In this document: positions 14,316 to 22,636 of the stretch, one piece after another | Layout: every line of letters starts with the position of its first letter | Position numbering within the stretch: position 1 is the stretch's first letter | From: CAYWVR01 sp964461715 | GTDB taxonomy: Bacteria > Planctomycetota > Phycisphaerae > FEN-1346 | DNA length: 64,000 bases | NCBI GenBank assembly: GCA_964461715.1 | Contig: CAYWVR010000002.1 | Coordinates: forward strand, 91,918-155,917 | Reading direction: 5' to 3' | Translations under genes and position numbers: made by a program | The notes under the pieces: generated by a model | What the model saw: the letters and a program-made list of their open reading frames with translations, nothing else | Told to the model about the DNA's origin: nothing | The model's database searches: none

Positions 14316-15563
14316 ATGAAACGGCTGCTCTATATCGCCCATCGCGTGCCCTACCCGCCGGACAAGGGGGAGCGCGTCCGCGCCTACCATGAGATCCGCG
14401 CCCTCGCCGAGGCGTTCCACGTCACCTTGGCCGCCCTCGCTCACACCCGGGCCGACGAAACCGCCGCGCGCGAGCTGACGCCTTGGTGCGAGGAGATCCT
14501 CGTCGAACGCGCCGGCGGGCTCCGGGGGCTGGTGCGGGGGGCCTGGAGCCTCCTGACGGGCGGGTCCGTGACGACCGGGTACTTCCGCAGCCGCCGCCTC
14601 GCACGCCGTCTTCGCGAGGCCGAGGCGTTCGACGTCGCCGTGGGCTACGCCTCCAGCGTCCTGCCCTACCTCCTGGCGGCCCCGGCCGCGTCGCGGGTCA
14701 TGGACCTCGTCGACACCGACAGCGCCAAGTGGGCAAGCTACGCCCGTTGCGACCGCTGGCCGAAACGGGTCCTCTACCGGGCGGAGGCGCGCGGCGTACG
14801 CGCTCTGGAGCGGCGCGCGCTCGAGACGTGCGACGCCGTGCTCCTGGCGAGCGAGGCCGAGGTCGCCGCCCTCGGCATGTCCGATCCGAAGCTCCGCGCC
14901 GTCGCCAACGGCGTCGACACCGAGTACTTCACGCCGCCCGAGGCGGAGGCCGACGGCCCGCCGTCCCTCGTCTTCACGGGATCGATGGACTACCGGCCGA
15001 ACGTCGAGGCGGTGACCTGGTTCGCAAAGGAGGCCTGGCCGGCGCTCCGCGAGGCCGTGCCCGAGCTGCGGTTCGTCATCGTCGGGCGCGACCCGGCCCC
15101 CGCCGTCCGCCGGCTCGCGGAGACGCTCGGCATCACGGTCACCGGTTCGGTGCCGGACGTGCGGCCCTATCTGGCGTCGGCGACGGCGGTCGTGGCGCCG
15201 CTGGGCATCGCGCGAGGCGTCCAGAACAAGGTCCTGGAGGCGATGGCCATGGGGCGGGCCGTCGTCGCCTCGTCGGGCGCCCTGGAGGGACTGGACGTCG
15301 CCGTCGGGGAGGAGGCCCTCCGAGCGGACACGCCGCCCGAGTGGCGTGTGGCGATCACGGGCCTCTTGGACGATGCCGCGCGGCGCCGCGCCCTGGGCGC
15401 GGCCGCCCGGGGGCGGGTCGAATCCGACTCCAGCTGGCCGGCGCGGATGGCGCCGCTGGTGGACCTTTGCCGCCGTCTCGCCGCCCAAGAGGCCACGGCC
15501 GAGGCCGCCGATGCGTCCCCGCGCCCCCTCACGCCGCCCGTCCACGGGAGGGCCGACGCCTGA
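14316..15563 (+). CDS. GT4 glycosyltransferase, exosortase-associated (stp1 type)
   Basis: A 415-residue GT-B fold retaining glycosyltransferase. The N-terminus MKRLLYIAHRVPYPPDKGERVRAYHE and the DLVDTDSAKW segment are hallmarks of the sugar transferases that accompany EpsH-type exosortases. The C-terminal domain has VFTGSMDYRPNVEAVTWF, VPDVRPYLASATAVVAPLGIARGVQNKVLEAMAMG, with the donor-binding Glu near the end of that segment. The open frame extends 30 codons upstream but those codons are the tRNA, so MKRLLYIAH is the start. The last 20 residues are Pro/Ala-rich. It adds a sugar to the lipid-linked repeat unit; which sugar is unknown. Confidence 0.85.
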   Translation: MKRLLYIAHRVPYPPDKGERVRAYHEIRALAEAFHVTLAALAHTRADETAARELTPWCEEILVERAGGLRGLVRGAWSLLTGGSVTTGYFRSRRLARRLREAEAFDVAVGYASSVLPYLLAAPAASRVMDLVDTDSAKWASYARCDRWPKRVLYRAEARGVRALERRALETCDAVLLASEAEVAALGMSDPKLRAVANGVDTEYFTPPEAEADGPPSLVFTGSMDYRPNVEAVTWFAKEAWPALREAVPELRFVIVGRDPAPAVRRLAETLGITVTGSVPDVRPYLASATAVVAPLGIARGVQNKVLEAMAMGRAVVASSGALEGLDVAVGEEALRADTPPEWRVAITGLLDDAARRRALGAAARGRVESDSSWPARMAPLVDLCRRLAAQEATAEAADASPRPLTPPVHGRADA

Positions 15564-15564
15564 C

Positions 15565-15960
15565 ATGGAATCCTGGTTCCGCAACATGGATTCGCCGCCC
15601 ATGCACTTCGCCGTGGGCATGGTGTGCGGCGGGGCGCTCTGGATGCTGGTCGTCCTGATTCGGCCGCGGTGGTGGGTCTACACGCCGATTGCCATGACCC
15701 TGGGCGGGCTCTGGGCCGAGGGCCCGGACCTCCCCCTGCTGTTCCACTACTACCCGAGCCTCTCGCCCGACTGGGTCCGCGGCAACGGCTGGTCCGAGGC
15801 CCTGCACGGCAAGTGGGCTAATCTCTTCTTCTTTCACGGATGGATCGACACCTCCGGCGAGGGGAGCATGGTCCGGGGATGGGCGCTGACGATTGCGCTC
15901 TACGGGGGATGGTGCGCCGTCTTCATGGTCCGCGAGTGGCTCAGGCGGAGGACCGGGTAA
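15565..15960 (+). CDS. Small membrane protein of unknown function
   Basis: A 131-residue protein I do not recognise. It has three likely membrane helices (about residues 15-33, 37-50 and 105-122), many Trp residues and a loop WAEGPDLPLLFHYYPSLSPDW between helices two and three. The ATG follows the preceding stop by one base and precedes the next gene by four, so it is part of the operon. A role in assembling or holding the glycosyltransferases at the membrane is possible. Confidence 0.7.
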   Translation: MESWFRNMDSPPMHFAVGMVCGGALWMLVVLIRPRWWVYTPIAMTLGGLWAEGPDLPLLFHYYPSLSPDWVRGNGWSEALHGKWANLFFFHGWIDTSGEGSMVRGWALTIALYGGWCAVFMVREWLRRRTG

Positions 15961-15964
15961 GGCG

Positions 15965-17638
15965 ATGATCGAAGGCCGGACCATCCTGTGCTTTGCGAGC
16001 GGCTACGACGCCCCGCCCACAAGCAAGCACCACGTCATGCGCCGTCTGGCGGAGCGGAACGTCGTTCTCTGGGTCAACTACCACGCGTCGCGGGTCCCCT
16101 CGGCCGGCGCGTCGGACGCCGCCTACATCGTCGCCAAGCTCGGACAGGTGGCCGGGGGCCTTCGCCGGGCGCATCCGAACCTCTACGTCCTGACCCCCCT
16201 GGTCGTCCCTTTGCCCACCTCGCGCTTGGCGAGAGAGACGAATCGGATACTGCTGGTCATGCAGGTGCGGGCGGCGCTGGCGCGGGTCCGACAGGGGCCG
16301 CTCCAGGTCTGGTCCTTCGCCCCGGACGTTGCCTATGCTCTGGACGCCTTCGACGCCGAGGCCGTCGTCTACTACTGTGTCGACGACTTCGCGTCGTTCT
16401 CCGGCTACGACCGCGGGCAGGTCCTGGCCGACGAGGAGACTCTCTGCCGCCGCGCCGACCTCGTCGTCACCACCAGCCGCGCGCTCCAGGACGCCAAGGC
16501 GCCGCTGAATCCGAACACGATCCTCGTGCCGCACGGCGTGGACTACGCTCACTTCGCGCGCGCAATCGAGAAGGACCTGCCGGTTCCCGAGGACCTGGCG
16601 GACATCCCGCACCCGGTCCTGGGATTCTTCGGGCTCATCCGCGACTGGGTGGACCTGGACCTCGTGGCCGAGGTGGCGCGGCGGCGGCCCGCGTGGCACG
16701 TCGTCCTGGTCGGCGATTCGACGGTGGATCTCACCCCGTACCGGGACTTGCCGAACCTGCATTTCGTCGGCCGCAAGCCCTACGAAGACCTCCCCGCCTG
16801 GTGCCGCCGCTTCGACGTCGGCCTTATCCCGTTCAAGATCAACGACCTGACGGAGGCCGTGAACCCGATCAAGCTTCGGGAGTACCTGGCAGCGGGTCTG
16901 CCCGTGCTTTCGACGCCGCTGCCGGAGGTCGTGGCCTGCGGCTTCCCGGTGCGCGTCGTCGAGGGCCCGGACGGCTTCGTGGGGGCGTGCGAGGCCGCGC
17001 TGGCCGAAGGCGCCGGCATCGAAGCCCGCCGATCTCGCTCGGCCCCCATGGCCGAGGAGACGTGGGACCGCAAGGTCGACCGGATCGCCGACCGCCTGAT
17101 CGCCGCCGCGTCCGATCAGCCCGCGAGAGGGGCCGCGACACGGCGGCGCCGCGTCATGGTCGGCGTCGCGGGCGGGGGATTCGTCATCCAGTGCAAGAAT
17201 CTCCTCCGCGCCTGCCCCGAGACGGTCGAGCTCCTCGTGACGGGTCCCGAGCACGCCGTGGCCCAGTACGACGCGTGGCGAGACCGATGGCTCTCGGACG
17301 ACGGGTCGTGGTTCGCCACGCGCCAGCTCCGGAGCCACGGACGTCTCCAGTCCGCACTGGCGGCGGCCCTGGGGTCGTTACGGTGTCTGGAGCTGGTGTA
17401 CGAGCACCGCCCGGACGCGGTCGTGGCAGTCGGGCATCGCATCGCCGTCTTCCTGCTGGCAGCCGGACGGCTTCTCGGGACCCGGACGGCTTTCGTCGAG
17501 TGCATCACGCGGGTTCGGCGCCCGTCGCGGACCGGCCGGATCGTCTCGGGCCTCGGGCTGGCGGATCGTGTTTTCGTCCAGTGGCCACAGACCCGTCGCC
17601 TCTACCGGAGGGCCGTCTACGGCGGCCGCATCCTATGA
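15965..17638 (+). CDS. Glycosyltransferase fused to an Alg14/PssD-like domain
   Basis: A 557-residue two-part protein. Residues 1 to about 390 are a GT-B glycosyltransferase of the TuaH-like kind: WSFAPDVAYALDAF, VYYCVDDFASFSGYD, LGFFGLIRDWVDLDLVAEVA, NPIKLREYLAAGLPVLSTPLPEV. Residues from about 397 resemble the membrane-anchoring subunit Alg14/PssD: RRVMVGVAGGGFVIQCKNLL, ERPDAVVAVG-like EHRPDAVVAVGHRIAVFLLA, TAFVECITRV and the terminal FVQWPQ...YGGRIL. Alg14-type subunits recruit an Alg13/PssE catalytic partner, and exactly such a gene overlaps the stop codon by four bases (ATGA). The fusion would place two sugar transfers on one scaffold. Confidence 0.82.
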   Translation: MIEGRTILCFASGYDAPPTSKHHVMRRLAERNVVLWVNYHASRVPSAGASDAAYIVAKLGQVAGGLRRAHPNLYVLTPLVVPLPTSRLARETNRILLVMQVRAALARVRQGPLQVWSFAPDVAYALDAFDAEAVVYYCVDDFASFSGYDRGQVLADEETLCRRADLVVTTSRALQDAKAPLNPNTILVPHGVDYAHFARAIEKDLPVPEDLADIPHPVLGFFGLIRDWVDLDLVAEVARRRPAWHVVLVGDSTVDLTPYRDLPNLHFVGRKPYEDLPAWCRRFDVGLIPFKINDLTEAVNPIKLREYLAAGLPVLSTPLPEVVACGFPVRVVEGPDGFVGACEAALAEGAGIEARRSRSAPMAEETWDRKVDRIADRLIAAASDQPARGAATRRRRVMVGVAGGGFVIQCKNLLRACPETVELLVTGPEHAVAQYDAWRDRWLSDDGSWFATRQLRSHGRLQSALAAALGSLRCLELVYEHRPDAVVAVGHRIAVFLLAAGRLLGTRTAFVECITRVRRPSRTGRIVSGLGLADRVFVQWPQTRRLYRRAVYGGRIL

Positions 17639-18087
17639 TCCTCGTGACCGTGGGCACGACCTATTACGACGAGCTGGTGCGTGAGGTCGACCGGCTGGTG
17701 GTCGTCGGGGCCATCACCGAGCCGGTCTTCGCCCAGATCGGCATGGGGAAGTACGAGCCGCAGCACATGGAATGGACTCGCTACGTTGACCGTCTCGAGC
17801 CGCTCTATCGGGAGGCGAGCCTCGTCATCTGCCACGGCGGCGTAGGGACGGTGTTCGAGCTGTTGGCGCTGGGGCGGCCGACGATCGCCGTCGCCAACCG
17901 GGCCCTCGCGGACGATCACCAGGCCGACCTGCTCCGCGCCATTGCCGGGCGAGGCTGGTGCACGTGCTGCTTCTCGCCGACCGAGCTCGAAGCGGCGCTC
18001 AAGACGCCCCGCCCGGCGATTCCCTATCCGGACGAGCCGGTCCTGGCAGGCCGCATCTGGGACTATCTGACCACCCCGAGGACGTGA
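17635..18087 (+). CDS. Alg13/PssE-like glycosyltransferase subunit
   Basis: A 150-residue protein of the size and sequence of PssE/Alg13, the UDP-sugar-binding half of a two-subunit GT28 enzyme. It starts MILVTVGTTYYDELVREVD, has VFAQIGMGKYEP, ICHGGVGTVFELLALGRP (the nucleotide-binding HGG motif) and DDHQADLLRAIA. It overlaps the upstream fusion gene by four bases, so the two are translationally coupled and the Alg14-like C-terminal domain there is its likely partner. In PssD/PssE of rhizobia the pair transfers glucuronic acid; the sugar here is not known. Confidence 0.88.
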   Translation: MILVTVGTTYYDELVREVDRLVVVGAITEPVFAQIGMGKYEPQHMEWTRYVDRLEPLYREASLVICHGGVGTVFELLALGRPTIAVANRALADDHQADLLRAIAGRGWCTCCFSPTELEAALKTPRPAIPYPDEPVLAGRIWDYLTTPRT

Positions 18088-18089
18088 CC

Positions 18090-19568
18090 ATGGACCTTCG
18101 GATGCACAAGGTGCCGGACTGGCCGAAGCTCGCCTGGGTCGCGCGCATGCGTCCCGGCGGCGCGGCCGTCGAGGCACTCCACGGCCCGTACGTGGAGCGC
18201 CGCCGGGACTGGTGCGTCGAGGCCGTGTGGGCGGGACGCTTCGAGGAGGGCGACTTCGACCGGACGGACCTCGTCTTCGGAACGGGCGTTCGCCTCCGCG
18301 ACGGCGTCGTCCGGTTCGTCAATGCGGGCACGGGGGTGGACCGCCTGTGGCACGTGGCCCACGAGGGCGGGTACGCTGTCAGCAACTCGCTGCCCGCGCT
18401 GCTGGCGGTGACGGGCCTGGCCCTCCGCGAGGACTATACGGGCTACTCCGACGACATCCAGAGCGTCGAGGTGCGGGGCATCCGGCACTATGTCCGCGAG
18501 ATTCCCTCGTCCGGGCCGCCCCTCGGCGTCCTTTACTTCGACGACCTGGTCTATGACGGACGGACGCTCGTCGCGGCCGAGAAACCGAGCGTCGCCCCGC
18601 CCTTCCCGACCTTTGCCGCCTACGAGGCATTTCTCATCGAGACGGCCCATGCCCTGGGCGAGAACAGCCGCGCGCGGGACCGCCGGTGGCCGGTGACCGG
18701 GATCGTCGGCGTCTCGTCGGGCTACGACTCGCCGGCCGTCGCCGTTGTCGCGCGGCACGCCGGATGCACGCGGGCGGTCACGATCCACCAGTCGCGGAGT
18801 CTCTGGCGGGGTCCGGACTCCGGGGAGCCCGTCGCGCGAGCCTTGGGGCTCCCGTGCGCCGTCTACGACCACAGCCCGCGGAACTATCGCCTGGAGCACG
18901 CCGTGTGGGCGGCCACGGGCCTGGCAGGCGGACTGAACCTCACGCTTTTCGACTACCCGGAGCCGCTGGCCATGTTCTACAGCGGCAGCTACGGCGACAA
19001 GGTCTGGGACCGGCGCCCGCACGACCTCTCGGAGCCGGTGGGCGACCGCGACCACCTGCTGGGCGAGTTCCGGCTGATCCAGGGGCTCTTCCAGTGCGTC
19101 GTCCCCTGGTGGGGCATTCACCGCGCCGGCGAGATCAACGCCCTCGGCGCCCGCGAGGAGATGGCCCCGTGGACCCTCGGCAACTCCTACGATCGGCCGG
19201 TTGCCCGGCGGTTGGCGGAGGAGGCGGGGATCCCGCGCAAGGCCTTCGGCATCCGCAAGAAGGACACCTCCTCGAACGTGTCCTTCCTCTGGCCGCGCAC
19301 GCGCGAGGCGCAGGCCCGCTTCGCGCGGTGGCTCCGAGACCGGGGCCTGGAGGCGCCGAGCCGGGCGCGCGTGGGCCTCTTCCGGAAGCTCGCCAAGCTC
19401 GAGGGGCTCATCTACTACAACCTCCCCGCGAAGCTGCGCCCCAAGCGGCGCCTCCGGCCGTGGCTGCGCCTGGCAGGGACCCGGCGGCTCTTTCAGTGGG
19501 GCAACGAGGAACTGAAGGCCGTCTATGCGGCCGGCCTGGACGCCTTTCGGCGAGAGGCATCTCCGTGA
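18090..19568 (+). CDS. Asparagine-synthetase-like PP-loop protein without glutaminase cysteine (first copy)
   Basis: A 492-residue protein related to the C-terminal ATP-pyrophosphatase half of asparagine synthetase. The PP-loop reads SSGYDS (residues 209-214), an altered form of SGGxDS. The N-terminal 200 residues resemble an Ntn-hydrolase domain in layout (VSNSLPALLAVTG), but no Cys follows the initiator Met, so glutamine hydrolysis is not expected. Later segments (FYSGSYGDKVWDR, WGIHRAGEINALGAREEMAPW) are substrate-side loops. Relatives in exopolysaccharide loci amidate uronic acids or similar carboxylates. It starts two bases after the Alg13-like gene and overlaps the second copy by four bases. 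Confidence 0.75.
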   Translation: MDLRMHKVPDWPKLAWVARMRPGGAAVEALHGPYVERRRDWCVEAVWAGRFEEGDFDRTDLVFGTGVRLRDGVVRFVNAGTGVDRLWHVAHEGGYAVSNSLPALLAVTGLALREDYTGYSDDIQSVEVRGIRHYVREIPSSGPPLGVLYFDDLVYDGRTLVAAEKPSVAPPFPTFAAYEAFLIETAHALGENSRARDRRWPVTGIVGVSSGYDSPAVAVVARHAGCTRAVTIHQSRSLWRGPDSGEPVARALGLPCAVYDHSPRNYRLEHAVWAATGLAGGLNLTLFDYPEPLAMFYSGSYGDKVWDRRPHDLSEPVGDRDHLLGEFRLIQGLFQCVVPWWGIHRAGEINALGAREEMAPWTLGNSYDRPVARRLAEEAGIPRKAFGIRKKDTSSNVSFLWPRTREAQARFARWLRDRGLEAPSRARVGLFRKLAKLEGLIYYNLPAKLRPKRRLRPWLRLAGTRRLFQWGNEELKAVYAAGLDAFRREASP

Positions 19569-20983
19569 CACTTGATGCCGAGCTGATGATCGACCAGTTT
19601 ATCCTGGGCCGGGACGCCGACGCGATCCCGGACGGGTGGCCCGTGCGCGCTCACGACGGCCGGCGTCTCGGCCATCACCCTCATCTGCCCGTCGCGGAGA
19701 TCACCGACGGCGAGGGGACGTTCCTCGGCTGGCTCCTCGGTTGGGCCGTCGGTCCGGACGGCCGGATGGTGCGGAAGAAAGCCGTCTTCAAACAGGCTTT
19801 CGAGGCGGCGGTCGCCGAGCACGGGGGGCGCTTCGCCGCGGTGCGCTTTGCGCCGTCGGGCCCACGTTTCTACCTGGGTCCGTGCGGAGCGTTGGCGGCG
19901 GTGTACTCGCGCGAGCGAGAGGTCGTGGCGTCCTCGCTCTACATGATTCCGGGGGCGCGCGACGCCGAGACGCGCTTGATGCCCGAGCTGGGTGTGCCGG
20001 AGAGCGACCACTTCTACCCCTTCGGCCTCACCCCCCGCCGGGGGATCGAGCGACTGATCCCGCACCACTACCTCGACCTCGCGACCTGGCAGCCCGTGCG
20101 CCACTGGCCCGCCGGCGACATCCCCGAGACGCGGGACGTCGACGCGACCGGCGAGGCGATCGGGGCGCTCGTCGAGCGGCAGATCGCGGGCGTCATCAAG
20201 GCCGACGGACCGATCTACATGTCGCTGACCGCGGGCCGGGACTCGCGGCTGATGGCGGCCTGCGCGCGGGACCATGCCGCGCACGTCACCTTCTTCACGA
20301 TGATCGTACCGAGCGAGGGAGGGCGGCTGGATCGGCAGGCCGCTCGGAAGCTGGCCCGGCGCTGCGGCCTGGACCACCTCGTTCTGCCGCGCAAGACCCC
20401 CACAGAGGCCGACAAGCGCCTTCACATGCAGCGCACAGGCGATTGCGTAGGCTCATGGCAAAACCTGGCGACGATGGGGCAACTGCCCGAGCGGCGTCCC
20501 GTGCTCCTCGGCATGGCCGGCGAGTTGGGCCGGGGGTTCCACTGGAGACGCGGTGACACCGAATCGAGCCGGATCACGCCCGCCGATCTCCTCGATCGCC
20601 GTGGCTTGCCGCACACGCGCGCCATCCTGGACCGCGCCGAGGCGTGGCTCGCCGGCGTGCCGGCAACCAACGCCCTGACCATCTGGGGCCTCTACTACCT
20701 GGAGCAGTACCTGGGGTGCTGGAGCGGACCGGCTCAGTACAACCCGCACAACGGGTGTTACCGCCTGTCGCCGTACTGCCATCGCGAGATTCACCAAGCC
20801 ATGATGAGCCTGCCCCGGGAGTATCGCCTCCGCTGCCGCCTCGAGGACGACCTCGTCGGTCGGCGGTGGCCGGAGATGCTGACCGTCCCGTTCAACTGGC
20901 CGATGGGTCTGGGGCGCTACGTCGCGTTCCTGAAGCGGCGTGCGGGGAAGCTGGTGGGCAAACTCGGCGCGACCGACGCCTAG
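19565..20983 (+). CDS. Asparagine-synthetase-like PP-loop protein without glutaminase cysteine (second copy)
   Basis: A 472-residue homologue of the preceding gene. The PP-loop is LTAGRDS (221-227). The preceding domain has an Ntn-like layout (RFAAVRFAPSGPRFYLGPCGALAAVY) but again lacks an N-terminal Cys. C-terminal segments TIWGLYYLEQYLGCWSGPAQ and YRLSPYCHREIHQAMMSLP are typical of asparagine-synthase-like proteins of polysaccharide clusters. The GTG start forms a GTGA overlap with the previous stop. Two diverged copies side by side could act as a heteromer or on two carboxyl groups; ammonia would have to come from another source. Confidence 0.75.
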   Translation: MTLDAELMIDQFILGRDADAIPDGWPVRAHDGRRLGHHPHLPVAEITDGEGTFLGWLLGWAVGPDGRMVRKKAVFKQAFEAAVAEHGGRFAAVRFAPSGPRFYLGPCGALAAVYSREREVVASSLYMIPGARDAETRLMPELGVPESDHFYPFGLTPRRGIERLIPHHYLDLATWQPVRHWPAGDIPETRDVDATGEAIGALVERQIAGVIKADGPIYMSLTAGRDSRLMAACARDHAAHVTFFTMIVPSEGGRLDRQAARKLARRCGLDHLVLPRKTPTEADKRLHMQRTGDCVGSWQNLATMGQLPERRPVLLGMAGELGRGFHWRRGDTESSRITPADLLDRRGLPHTRAILDRAEAWLAGVPATNALTIWGLYYLEQYLGCWSGPAQYNPHNGCYRLSPYCHREIHQAMMSLPREYRLRCRLEDDLVGRRWPEMLTVPFNWPMGLGRYVAFLKRRAGKLVGKLGATDA

Positions 20984-20996
20984 ACGGATAGAGACG

Positions 20997-22565
20997 ATGC
21001 CGGAACTCGTGGATAAGACGCCAACCGAGGTCCCGCCCGGGGCCGCGGCCGCCAAGCCCGCCGGGGGCGTGAGCAGCCGGGAGCTGACCCGTTCGGCCGG
21101 CCGCGGGGCCCTGTGGCAGTTCGCCGGCGCGGGATGGATGACGCTTGTCCAGCTCGGATCAAGCGCGGTTCTGGCACGCGTGCTCTTCCCGGAGGACTTC
21201 GGCCTCTTGGGAATGGCCCTTTTGGGCCACGCCCTGATCCGGCGGCTCGGGACCCTGGGGACGACGGCGGGCCTCATCGCGAAGGTGGACGTGACGGAGG
21301 ACGACCTCTCGACCGCCTTCTGGACGACGTTCGCCGTGCAGGGGGCGCTCTTCGGGGTCGCGGTGGCGGCGGCGCCGCTGGCGGCCCTCTTCTTCGACAC
21401 ACCGGAGGTCACGTGGGTGATGCGGGCCGTGGCCTTGACGTTCGTGCTGACGGCGCTGGGGGCCGTGCCGGGCGCGATCCTGCGGAAAAAGCTTCGTTTC
21501 GGGGCCCTGAAGATCATCGAGTGCGGCGGCGCGATGCTCCAGGCGGGCCTGGCCATCCTTTTCGCGGTGGTCTACGACATGAACTACTGGGCCTTGGTGG
21601 CCGGGATGCTGATCTCGGAGGCGTGCCAGGGGGTGGCGACGCTCATCCTGGCCCGGTGGCGGCCGAGCCTGAGGTTCCGGCGGGAGAGCTTCCGGTACAT
21701 GTTCCGCTTCGGCTACAACGAGTTCGGCTCGGAGCTGGCGGGGTATTTCCACCACAACATCGACTATCTGCTGGTGGGCCGGCTACTGGGGCCGGCGCTG
21801 CTGGGCCTCTATGAGTTCGCCTACCGCATACCGCACATGATCGTGAACCGGCTGGCGATGCCCGTCGGCCGGGTGCTCTTCCCGTCGCTGGCGAAGATCC
21901 AGTCCGACAACGCGAGGCTGGCGAAGGGCTACACGAAGTGCGCCCAGTACGTCTCGATCGCCGTCTTTCCGCTGATGACGGGGTTGGCGGTGCTGGCGCG
22001 GCCGACCGTGCTCGTCCTCTGGGGCGAGAAGTGGGTAGACGCCATTCTTCCGCTGCAGATCCTGTGCGGCAGCGCCGCGGTGCGGTCGGCCCTTTCAGGA
22101 GTCGGCACAATCTTCCTCTGCAAGAACCGCCCGGACATCCCCCTCAAGTTCAGCCTGGCGACGCTGGCGTTCACCTTTGCGGCCGTGGCCACCCTGGGTT
22201 ACTTCTTCGGGATGGTGGGCGTGGCGACAGGCATGCTGGTATCCCTGGCCCCGTACGTGATCTACCTTGGGCTGGCCTTCCGGATGGTCGATACACCGGT
22301 GCGGCAGTTCTTCGCCGCCCTGGGCCCGGTCGTGCTGTGCGCGGCGGTCTGCGGCCTGGCGGCGTGGGGGACGATGCGCCTGGTGTGCCTCGCGGAAGGG
22401 CCGGATTACGTGATTCTGCTGGCCGCGGTGCCGGCGGGCGCGGCGGCCTACGCGGCCGGCATGCGCCTGCTGTATCCGAAGCTGGTGGCGGACGTGTGGG
22501 AGACGGCGCGCGTCGTCCTCGGACGCCGATCGAGCGAAGCCGTGGCGGAGGAACAAGCGCCGTGA
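20997..22565 (+). CDS. Wzx-type polysaccharide flippase
   Basis: A 522-residue inner-membrane protein of the MOP exporter superfamily, which flips the lipid-linked repeat unit to the periplasm. About 12-14 hydrophobic segments are visible, with the family opening RGALWQFAGAGWMTLVQLGSSAVLARVLFPEDFGLLGMA, the loop FGYNEFGSELAGYFHHNIDYLLVGRLLG and FVLWGEKW-like VLVLWGEKWVDAILPLQIL. A 25-residue Ala/Pro-rich cytoplasmic N-terminus precedes the first helix. It starts 13 bases after the second PP-loop gene. Confidence 0.88.
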   Translation: MPELVDKTPTEVPPGAAAAKPAGGVSSRELTRSAGRGALWQFAGAGWMTLVQLGSSAVLARVLFPEDFGLLGMALLGHALIRRLGTLGTTAGLIAKVDVTEDDLSTAFWTTFAVQGALFGVAVAAAPLAALFFDTPEVTWVMRAVALTFVLTALGAVPGAILRKKLRFGALKIIECGGAMLQAGLAILFAVVYDMNYWALVAGMLISEACQGVATLILARWRPSLRFRRESFRYMFRFGYNEFGSELAGYFHHNIDYLLVGRLLGPALLGLYEFAYRIPHMIVNRLAMPVGRVLFPSLAKIQSDNARLAKGYTKCAQYVSIAVFPLMTGLAVLARPTVLVLWGEKWVDAILPLQILCGSAAVRSALSGVGTIFLCKNRPDIPLKFSLATLAFTFAAVATLGYFFGMVGVATGMLVSLAPYVIYLGLAFRMVDTPVRQFFAALGPVVLCAAVCGLAAWGTMRLVCLAEGPDYVILLAAVPAGAAAYAAGMRLLYPKLVADVWETARVVLGRRSSEAVAEEQAP

Positions 22566-22636
22566 TGCGCGCACAGACCACGGTCCCGAGTTTCCCGGCG
22601 GCCAAGGACGACCGCGCGCGAGGTGGCCAGGCATGA
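22565..22636 (+). CDS. Micro-ORF bridging the flippase and the next glycosyltransferase
   Basis: Twenty-three codons whose ATG overlaps the flippase stop (TGATG) and whose stop overlaps the next start (ATGA). The product has no recognisable features. It could be a coupling leader that hands ribosomes to the downstream gene, a relic of a lost gene, or chance. Confidence 0.25.
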   Translation: MRAQTTVPSFPAAKDDRARGGQA

